Made by a program: the position numbers and the translations under genes | In this document: positions 1 through 7,003 of the stretch, in pieces | Position numbering within the stretch: position 1 is the stretch's first letter | How the letters are laid out: every line of letters starts with the position of its first letter | Notes under the pieces: model-generated | The model's input: only the letters and a program-made list of their open reading frames with translations | What the model was told of the DNA's origin: nothing | Database searches by the model: none | From: an uncultured bacterium | GTDB taxonomy: Bacteria; Planctomycetota; UBA1135; GCA-002686595 | NCBI GenBank assembly: GCA_913058555.1 | Contig: CAJXRJ010000162.1 | Span: 1 to 12,076 of the forward strand | Length of the DNA: 12,076 nt | Direction: 5' to 3'

Positions 1-39
1 GCCTAGTCTCGTGGGCTCGGAGATGTGTATAAGAGACAG
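1..39. other. Nextera adapter remnant, left end (artefact)
   Basis: Bases 6-39 are the complete Illumina Nextera read-2 transposase adapter, ending in the 19-base Tn5 mosaic end AGATGTGTATAAGAGACAG at 21-39. Bases 1-5 (GCCTA) are the reverse complement of the first five bases of the i7 index TAGGCATG that is fully visible at the other contig end. Genome sequence begins at 40. Translation across this block gives the contaminant peptides MCIRDR and MYKRQ, which are not parts of real proteins. The identification rests on a direct match to the known adapter sequence. Confidence 0.99.
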
Positions 40-41
40 GC

Positions 42-329
42 CCCTGTATCGAGGAGATGCCACATCTGGTGCAGATGGCGGCGCAGCACGAGGACATGGG
101 GCTCCAGGTGCTCGGAATCACAGACGCTCCGGCAGCGGATGCCCGTCGATTCGTGGTGGAGAACTCACTGCCTTTTCCAGTTCTCGCGGATGCCGCAGAG
201 ACCCGCGTGGCGTTCCAGATCGACATGATCTGGGGGTCACCGGTGTTTCTCCTCGATGAGTCCGGGAGCGTGGTCGCCGAGGAATTGGGACCTGTGGAGA
301 GCTACCTTTCCACCCTCGCAGAGAAGTAG
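42..329 (+). CDS. TlpA-like thioredoxin-fold protein, C-terminal part (5' truncated)
   Basis: This is the last 95 residues of a redoxin/TlpA-type thiol-disulfide oxidoreductase, cut by the adapter junction. The visible frame opens with P-C-I-E-E-M-P-H-L, which matches the second half of a W-C-x-P-C redox motif followed by the usual E-M-P helix, so the Cys encoded at 45-47 is probably the resolving cysteine. The first active-site Cys and the N-terminus, including any signal peptide or lipobox, are missing. Downstream, W-G-S-P-V-F-L-L-D-E-S-G carries the cis-proline loop and the strand-turn-strand of TlpA/ResA-like proteins. ATG at 57 is an internal Met (the M of EMPHL), not the start. Such proteins usually act outside the cytoplasmic membrane to reduce or exchange disulfides, for example in cytochrome c maturation, or as general redoxins. 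The partner cannot be told from this fragment. The gene ends at TAG 327-329, convergent with the TPR gene. Fold assignment is confident; subfamily is not. Confidence 0.85.
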   Translation, partial: PCIEEMPHLVQMAAQHEDMGLQVLGITDAPAADARRFVVENSLPFPVLADAAETRVAFQIDMIWGSPVFLLDESGSVVAEELGPVESYLSTLAEK

Positions 330-355
330 ACGAGTGAGTCGATCTGGAGGGCCGG

Positions 356-3300
356 CTACTTCTTCGCTTCCAGCGCCGCCTCGGCTGCACGCGCGGCCTC
401 ACCGCGGCTGGTCCAAAGGGCGTCGGCCTCCACGTTGCCGGCGTCCTTGGCGGCCGCGATCATCACCTCGATGAACTCGGGGTGGCGCATCACGTCCGCG
501 ACGCTCGCGCAGGCTTCCATGGCTGCGACGCCGCCGAGGGTTTCGAGGATCTCGGCGGCGACACCCGCCACGCGCTCAGGGTGGAGACGACCCGTCTTGA
601 GGAGCTCGATCTCGCGTTCGGTGGCGCCTTCGGCTTGGCCGCTGGCGCGGAGGACGTCGATGACCCAGAGCTCGGTGGCCGGTAGGAGGTCCGAGCGGGC
701 CGCCAGCCTGTTGGCGAGGGCCTGGGCCTCTTCGGTCCGGCCGGCCTCCGCGAGGCGGGTGGCGGCCAGGCACAGGGCCTGAACAGTGCTGTCGGCGGTG
801 ATACGGTCCGCTTCAAGCCACTCCTCCAGGGACGCGGTGAAGCTGAGCAGCCACTGCTCGTACTCGGGGATCCCCTCGCCGTCCACCGGCAGGAGCTTCC
901 GCAGGGAAGCCGTGCGGAGGAAACCCGGCCGGGTGGGATCCTGGCGGTACCAGCGCTCTTCAGGTTGAGTGATGTCCTTGGGATCAAGCTTGGCGATGCC
1001 AACCTCGAGGGCGCGGAGGGCCTTGTCCTGTTCACCGGCGGCGAGGAACAGGGGCACGGCCTGAAGGGCCACGGAGCGGCGGAGGCCCGTACTCAAGTCA
1101 GTCGCGGCCTCGGCCACGGGGCGAGCGCGCTCCAAGGCGCGCTCCGGCCCGAGCACCTCGGCCCAGGTTCGAAGCACCAGCTCCTCGTAGTTCTCGCGCT
1201 CCCACGGGGAATCCGCAGGCTTGGCGCTTTTAAGGACATCCTCGATCAGGGCGATCTGCACGTCCCCCTCCAGGTGGTCCCGGGCTTCCTGCACGAGCTG
1301 ATCGACCGACACGTAGGTCACCACGTCGAGCTCCTCGTCGCCGCCCCCGAAGAAACGGCCTCCGCCCGCAAGGCGCGCACACCAGCCGTAGAGCCGAAGG
1401 GCCACCTCTTCGCTGCCGCTCTGCAAGAGCACACGGGACAAGCGTCGGACCTGGGAGGCATCACGGGGCGGGATCGTGCGCACAAGCCCCGAAAGGGCCT
1501 CCGCCGCCGCGCCCGTCACGCGCTCAGGGGCGCGATCCAGCATGGCCAAGAGACGGATCTGATCGGCGCGCCCTGTGGAACCGGCTTCGGCTCGGGCCAG
1601 GAGTTCGTCCAACACCTTCGCCTCGCCGGCCTCGGCGTCGCCGTTGCCGGCCTCAGTGATATCCACGGAAAGCAGTCCCTCCAGCATCTTCTGGAGGCGG
1701 TCGAGCTCGTAGGACTGGACGGTGCGAAGGAACCGTCGCTGCTCTGCCACGAGGCCCGCCGATCCAGCGATGCGCTCGTAGGCGTTGGGCGGTTCCGGGG
1801 CCTTCTCTGGCTGGTCGGGCTTGTAGCTAAGCAGACCACCCTTCGCCGGCTCCTTCACCGACTCGTCTTCTGGGCCGTCGGCCTCGTCAGCGGGCCAACG
1901 GAGGTTGGCGAGGGCGAGATTGCGATACCGCCGCGCGCTGTAGTAGCGCGGCGTTTGCGGCTGCCCCTCGGGGAACTGTCGCCAGAGGCGGCGGAAGATA
2001 CGCGTTGCGGTTTCTTCGTCGCCCTCGGCCAATGCTTCGCGGGCGGCCTTGAAGGACTTTGGCGGGCCCTCCTTTTTGCCGGTGTCGCCAACGGTGATCA
2101 TCGCACCATTGATCATGATCATGGTTCCCGCGGGGAGAATGACGCCGGCAGGCAGTCCAGGAATGGATGGACCCCCCTCTTCGTCGTCTTCACCGAGTGC
2201 CACTTTTGCGGCCAGCGCGCGCTCGGGCGCGTGCAGCGCCTTCCACTCCCGCACAAGGCTCTTCAGATGGCGCTTGTGCGCAGAGTCGTCGCCCTTTTCC
2301 TCGGCGAGCGCTGCCATCTTCTCCAGGGTTTCCGCCGCGGCGATGCGCTCGCCACGAATGCGGAAGACGCGCTGGAGCTGCTGGAGGAGATCCTTGTTGT
2401 CTTCCTCCTTCTCCAGCGCCGCGGTCAAAGCGCTCAACGCTTCGTCGTTGCGATCTGCCCCCAAGAGGAGGGTCACGCGCGCCTGGGTCAACGCGGCGTC
2501 CTCGCCCTTATCCGCTGCCCGGGCGTCGAGGGCGCTGAGGAAAGGATCGATCGCGTCCTCGGCGAACACCTCCTCGAGTTTGTCCTTCGCCCGGCGCATC
2601 TGGTAATCGCCGTCCATGCCCGAGACGAGCGTCATCCAAACCTCTGCCGCCTCGTTCTCAAGACCCTCGTCACCGAGGGCCGCGCGGTGAATCAGAATCG
2701 ACGCACGAACCTGTTCGAACTGCGGCTTGACGCTGAGCACCTGCTTCGAGAGGTTCAGGCAAAGCTGGTGGCTATGCTCCACGTCGAGCAGCTCACCGAT
2801 GCGGTACTGGATAAAGTCGTCCGCCTCCTCGAGCGCCGCCGGGAACGACTCCTCCATGAACTCCGCGAGCTCATCCGGGATGCCCTCGGTGGACTCCGAC
2901 ACCAGCCCCAGCAAGAAGCCCGCGCGATTCGCTGCTTCGAGCTTGGACCAAACCCCGCGCAGCGCGCCGGCGCGATCCTTCGCGGGCAGCAGCGCTAGCA
3001 CGGGACCAAGGCCCCAGGCGTACTTCTGCCCGAACTCGTCGAGCAGCGTTCGCACGTCCTCAGGGTCCACGACCTCTTCCCCGAGCCGCTGGGCCAGCTT
3101 CGGGAGGAGGGTGACGTAGGTCGAATTCTCCTCCGGCTCCTCGAGCACTCGGCCCACGAGGTAACGCCCCACGGCGAGCCCTGTCTCTTTGTCCATGGCC
3201 GCGAGGACCGTGTCGATCCGTTCCTCAAGGATGTACGACGAGGTCTTGTTCTCAAGGTCCTGGCGCAACCACTCGCGTCCCACGCTCAAGAGCGTCTGCT

Positions 3301-6300
3301 GATCCTCCGTGGCGCGCGCGGCGGCGAAGAGCACGGCAAAGCGGCCGATCTGTTCCTTCTCGATCCCCACCGTGTCCACGCGGCGAAGGAGGTTCTTCAG
3401 CCCTTCGATATCCCCGCGCGCCAGGGTCGGCACCACCTCGGACACGGCCACGTCGAAGGCGATCTTCTGGCCGGCGGCGGCTTCCTTCACGCCGCTCTCC
3501 CCGAGCCGCGCCATGAGCCTCTGCCGCACGTCGTCCCCCATCTCGCCCTCCGCCAAGAGCTTCTTGGCTGCGGCGAAGCGGCCCCATTGAACCCGCGAGC
3601 CGACGGCCTCCTCCATGAGCCCGTCGTCGCCGGGGAACGCGGTCATGGCCCAGCGGTCCATGGCCTCGGCTTCCTCAGGGTGGCCCGCCGCGAAGGCGAC
3701 GCGGCGCACGATCTCGGCCCGGGCCGCCAGCCGCGGGTGGCGCGCGAGTGACGGGTCAGCGTCGTCGCTCTCCCCGTCCTCTGCTTCCGCCGCCTGGGCC
3801 GCAGCCGCCGCGAGGGCTTCGGGCAGCTCCGCCTCCATGGCAGCGCGCTCACCCGCTAGGAAGGCCTTCACTGACGCGTCGTCCGGGAGTGCCGCCAAGA
3901 GACCTTGGATCACACGCTCGATGGACTGGTCGTACTCATCGACGTTGCGGGCGAACCAAGCGGGCCCGTCGCCTTCGTCTTCTTTGGCGCCCTCGAAGAC
4001 CGTCTTGCGCGACAGCAGGATGTCGTAGGCGCGACGATAGAGGCCGAGGGCGCCGGCGTCGTCGCCCAAGGACTCCGTGAGCTCGCCAACCTTGGCCAAG
4101 AGCTTGACGTCTGTGGGACTCGCGGCGAGCACCGCCTGGTAGCGGTCGAGCGCACGGTCCACGAAGCCGGCCTTCTCAAAGCGCTCCGCCGCCTGCGCCT
4201 GGTAGAGCTCGCCGTCGGGAAACTCCCGGGTCAAGTCGAACGTCCGCGCCGCCGAGGCCTCGTCGCCCTCCTCGAGGAACGCGTCCCCAAGGTCCAGGTA
4301 GACGTCCGGCGGCACGAGCTCACCGAGGCCGACAAGCCGCCGGCCAAAGGCGAGCTGCTGCGGACGATTGCCGTCCCGACCCGGCGAGCCGAAGCTCGAG
4401 CGCGCGGGCTTGGAGAGGTCCATCAACTCGCGCAGGATGGACGCCCGGCGCGGCCCCGCCGAAGCGAGGGAGTTCTCGAGGGCGGCGAGCTGGCCCTTGT
4501 TGTCCTTGGTCTCATCCGCGAGGTCCGCCAGGAGCTGGTAGAGATACGGCCGGTCCTCGGTGGCCGCGAGCCGCTCCAGCGTGATGCGCCTGGCCCACTC
4601 CGTCATCTTCGGGCGAGGCGGCGCGTCCACGAGCATGTTCAAGAGCCCGTCGATCGCAATCGTGAACAGGTCGTCCCGCTCCGCCGTTTCCGCAAGGTGC
4701 TGAAACATGCCCACGGCGAGGTCCGCTTCGCGGATCTCCTTGAGCAGGTTGGCCATCAGCAGATAGCTGTCGATGCGTTCGGGGTGCGCCGCGAGCCCGC
4801 GGCGGTACGCACCGATGGCCTCGTCGCGCATGCCGGAAAGCGCCAGCACGCCCGCCTCAAATTCTGCCGAGCTATCGTCGCCGCCCGGCAGATCCTGCAG
4901 GTTCATGAGCGTCGTGCGCGCCTGGTCCGGCTTGCCGCGCTCGAGCTGGCTCATGGCGAGCTGGCGGTAGTAGTCGGGCCGGCCCTCGGGGTCGAGGTCC
5001 ACGAGCTGCGCCACCGCCTTCTCGTAGTGGTAGTAGTCGTTGCACGCGAGGTAGATGCGCGCCTTCTCGGTCAGCCCCTCGAGCTCGGTGCCGCCGGAGC
5101 GACGCAGGAACTCGTCGATGACCTCGGCCGCGGAAACCGCGTCGCCGACCTTCGTGTAGAGCCGCACAAGAAGCCCGCTGTCCTTTTGATCCGCCTCCCC
5201 CGCGAAGAGTTTCTTCTCGAGGTCGACGGCGATGTCCGCCAGCACGCCGAGGCGCGACGCAACCGTCATGAGTCGATCTTCCACGAAGCGGCGCCGCGCG
5301 ATGGACTTCACGCGGGTCCAAAGCTCCTTCCAGAGCTCGAGAGCCTTCTCTTCGTCGCCCACCTCCGAGTAGAGCCACGCGAGGCGCATCTCCAGGTCTT
5401 CGCCGGCCTTGCCGACGCCGCGGGCCGTGCGCACGTTCTCGAGGATGCGCACTGCTTCGTCGAGGTCTCCGAGGCGCTCCATGCAGTCGGACAGCGGCAT
5501 GCGCGCGGGCGAACCGGGGTCCGCGTAGGCATCCAAACGGTCCAGGGCCACGCGCGCCTTGTCGAGCTGGCCGCGGTCGCGGTGCAGGTCGTACATGAAC
5601 AGGAACGCCGCTTCGGGCTCGCGCCCCGCCTCGATCGCCAGCTCACCGGCGCGCAGGGCCAGATCGTCCAGCCCGAGCGACTCCAGCTCGTCCGCCGCGT
5701 CCAGCGGCCGTGCCCGATCGGGGCCAGCCTCCAGGTCGAACCACTCTTCCCAAACGGCGGCCGCGGCCGCACGATCGCCTTCCTCGAGGAAGTGCCGACT
5801 GAGTCCCGAGCGCCACACCAGTTCCTGGGGCTCCTCCGCGATCCACTCGCGGTAGACCTTGATCATCTCGTCGGCGCGGCCCGCCTCGCGGTACATCTCC
5901 AGGAGCCGGCGCCGCTCTTCCCGGGAGAAGTCGGCTGCCTGGGCGCCCTGGGTCATGGCGATGGCTTCGTCGGTGGACCCGGTCTCCCGCAGGAGCTCAA
6001 TCCACGCCCGGCGGGCCTCGCCTGGGAGCCCGTCGCGCTCCTCGGAGAACCGCTCGAGCAGCTTGGGGAGCGAACTGTCCCCGCGGTGCGCTTCGGCAAG
6101 AAGTGTCAACCCGTAGCGACGCTCACGCGCGACGCTGGAGAGGTGCACCGCCCGCCAAGCAGCGCCCTGGGCACGCTCGAAGTCCTCGGCGCGCAGGGCC
6201 CACTCCGCCACGCGCAGCTCGCCGGTGGCGGCCGACTTGATCGCGCGCTTCTTGACTGACAGCTCCGCATCCTCCGGCGCCGCGCCTGGCACGACGTAGA

Positions 6301-7003
6301 GGTCGGCGGCGTCCCCGGGCCGGCCCAGGAGCGCCAGCACCGTGGCGCAGCGATTGCGAAGCGCCACCGGGCGCCCCTCCGCGCTCGCGAACTTCGCGAG
6401 CGCGTCTTTCTCTTCTTCCCCACCGCTCTCCATGGCCATCAGCGCCATGCGGAGCCGAAGCCGCGTGGCGGACTCCTCCGTCAGTGCCGCGCCGTTCTCG
6501 CCGTCGACAATCTCGCCGTAGGCAGCCAGGGCTTCCTTCGCTTTGCCACTCGCATCCAACAGACGGGCCTGAACGAGCTGGGCGTCGAGGTCCGCCGCGT
6601 TTCGATCGCTCAAACTCGAGAATCGCGCCAGCGCACCGTCGAGGTCACCGTAGCGCCACGCGACGTACCCGGCGAGCCGCTCGGCCCGCGCCTTGGCCGA
6701 TTCGTCCTCGAGCCCTTCGATGCGCTCCGAGAGGTAGCCTTCCAGGAGCTTCACGTCCCCGTGGGCTAGCACCGATGCGTCGAAGATGCTCGCCGCCCGC
6801 AGGCCGATCTCGCTCGCTGGCACGTCCTCGGAAAGGACGGCATCCACGAGGGATTTGGCTTCGCGATCGAGGGTCTCCTGCTCGGTCTCGGCGCCATCGT
6901 TTGCCGCTTCCTGAATGACCGATGCCCCCGCGTTGGCCACGAGGAACTGGGGAGCCGCCAGGAGCCCGAGAATGAGAAGAGTAGTGGTCTTCGACATGTT
7001 CAT
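356..7003 (-). CDS. Giant exported TPR-repeat protein (2215 aa), Bat-like operon
   Basis: The N-terminus (residues 1-27: MNMSK, then a hydrophobic TLLILGLLAAPQFLVA core, then NAGA) looks like a Sec signal peptide with cleavage near residues 25-28. There is no lipobox Cys and no later convincing membrane segment, so the product is probably periplasmic or cell-surface. The rest is mostly alpha-helical TPR-type solenoid. Clear helix-pair repeats with the A/G-x-x-L/Y...A-x-x-x-Y/F pattern occur around 108-165, 365-420, 475-560, 605-780, 900-1000, 1505-1580 and 1975-2100. Breaks in the solenoid occur at about 866-882 (Ser/Gly/Pro-rich), 1061-1085 (Ala then Asp/Glu-rich), 1605-1648 (Gly/Pro-rich with a hydrophobic core) and 1702-1745 (acidic, Pro/Lys-rich). 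No enzyme motif is visible; the likely role is a protein-protein scaffold. ATG 7003-7001 overlaps the upstream gene's TGA by one base and has no clear Shine-Dalgarno sequence, suggesting coupled re-initiation; Met3 (6997) is an alternative start. TPR proteins in classical Bat operons (BatB/C/E group) are far shorter. Exact function is unknown. Confidence 0.9.
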   Translation of the reverse strand: MNMSKTTTLLILGLLAAPQFLVANAGASVIQEAANDGAETEQETLDREAKSLVDAVLSEDVPASEIGLRAASIFDASVLAHGDVKLLEGYLSERIEGLEDESAKARAERLAGYVAWRYGDLDGALARFSSLSDRNAADLDAQLVQARLLDASGKAKEALAAYGEIVDGENGAALTEESATRLRLRMALMAMESGGEEEKDALAKFASAEGRPVALRNRCATVLALLGRPGDAADLYVVPGAAPEDAELSVKKRAIKSAATGELRVAEWALRAEDFERAQGAAWRAVHLSSVARERRYGLTLLAEAHRGDSSLPKLLERFSEERDGLPGEARRAWIELLRETGSTDEAIAMTQGAQAADFSREERRRLLEMYREAGRADEMIKVYREWIAEEPQELVWRSGLSRHFLEEGDRAAAAAVWEEWFDLEAGPDRARPLDAADELESLGLDDLALRAGELAIEAGREPEAAFLFMYDLHRDRGQLDKARVALDRLDAYADPGSPARMPLSDCMERLGDLDEAVRILENVRTARGVGKAGEDLEMRLAWLYSEVGDEEKALELWKELWTRVKSIARRRFVEDRLMTVASRLGVLADIAVDLEKKLFAGEADQKDSGLLVRLYTKVGDAVSAAEVIDEFLRRSGGTELEGLTEKARIYLACNDYYHYEKAVAQLVDLDPEGRPDYYRQLAMSQLERGKPDQARTTLMNLQDLPGGDDSSAEFEAGVLALSGMRDEAIGAYRRGLAAHPERIDSYLLMANLLKEIREADLAVGMFQHLAETAERDDLFTIAIDGLLNMLVDAPPRPKMTEWARRITLERLAATEDRPYLYQLLADLADETKDNKGQLAALENSLASAGPRRASILRELMDLSKPARSSFGSPGRDGNRPQQLAFGRRLVGLGELVPPDVYLDLGDAFLEEGDEASAARTFDLTREFPDGELYQAQAAERFEKAGFVDRALDRYQAVLAASPTDVKLLAKVGELTESLGDDAGALGLYRRAYDILLSRKTVFEGAKEDEGDGPAWFARNVDEYDQSIERVIQGLLAALPDDASVKAFLAGERAAMEAELPEALAAAAAQAAEAEDGESDDADPSLARHPRLAARAEIVRRVAFAAGHPEEAEAMDRWAMTAFPGDDGLMEEAVGSRVQWGRFAAAKKLLAEGEMGDDVRQRLMARLGESGVKEAAAGQKIAFDVAVSEVVPTLARGDIEGLKNLLRRVDTVGIEKEQIGRFAVLFAAARATEDQQTLLSVGREWLRQDLENKTSSYILEERIDTVLAAMDKETGLAVGRYLVGRVLEEPEENSTYVTLLPKLAQRLGEEVVDPEDVRTLLDEFGQKYAWGLGPVLALLPAKDRAGALRGVWSKLEAANRAGFLLGLVSESTEGIPDELAEFMEESFPAALEEADDFIQYRIGELLDVEHSHQLCLNLSKQVLSVKPQFEQVRASILIHRAALGDEGLENEAAEVWMTLVSGMDGDYQMRRAKDKLEEVFAEDAIDPFLSALDARAADKGEDAALTQARVTLLLGADRNDEALSALTAALEKEEDNKDLLQQLQRVFRIRGERIAAAETLEKMAALAEEKGDDSAHKRHLKSLVREWKALHAPERALAAKVALGEDDEEGGPSIPGLPAGVILPAGTMIMINGAMITVGDTGKKEGPPKSFKAAREALAEGDEETATRIFRRLWRQFPEGQPQTPRYYSARRYRNLALANLRWPADEADGPEDESVKEPAKGGLLSYKPDQPEKAPEPPNAYERIAGSAGLVAEQRRFLRTVQSYELDRLQKMLEGLLSVDITEAGNGDAEAGEAKVLDELLARAEAGSTGRADQIRLLAMLDRAPERVTGAAAEALSGLVRTIPPRDASQVRRLSRVLLQSGSEEVALRLYGWCARLAGGGRFFGGGDEELDVVTYVSVDQLVQEARDHLEGDVQIALIEDVLKSAKPADSPWERENYEELVLRTWAEVLGPERALERARPVAEAATDLSTGLRRSVALQAVPLFLAAGEQDKALRALEVGIAKLDPKDITQPEERWYRQDPTRPGFLRTASLRKLLPVDGEGIPEYEQWLLSFTASLEEWLEADRITADSTVQALCLAATRLAEAGRTEEAQALANRLAARSDLLPATELWVIDVLRASGQAEGATEREIELLKTGRLHPERVAGVAAEILETLGGVAAMEACASVADVMRHPEFIEVMIAAAKDAGNVEADALWTSRGEAARAAEAALEAKK

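Noticed and set aside
322..363. Eight-base inverted repeat (AGAAGTAG / CTACTTCT) spanning both convergent stop codons, a possible bidirectional terminator
   Set aside because: The 26-base loop is long, the stem is AT-containing and short, and no T-run follows on either strand. The match arises from both genes ending in Lys-TAG codons.
2110..2121. Perfect 12-base palindrome TGATCATGATCA, a possible operator
   Set aside because: It lies in the middle of the TPR coding region and is produced by the M-I-M-I-N codons. There is no nearby start or intergenic space for it to control.
965..2998. 677-codon open frame on the plus strand, opposite the TPR gene
   Set aside because: Its codons lie exactly opposite the sense codons of the TPR gene, so stops would need TTA, CTA or TCA sense codons, which are rare in this GC-rich gene. 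The product has no recognisable domain, and the opposite strand has a clear signal peptide and TPR repeats.
3905..6259. 784-codon open frame on the plus strand, opposite the TPR gene
   Set aside because: It has the same codon-aligned antisense register as the 965-2998 frame. The Arg/Val/Leu/His/Glu-rich product is what reverse-complemented Ala/Glu/Leu/Asp/Arg codons give.
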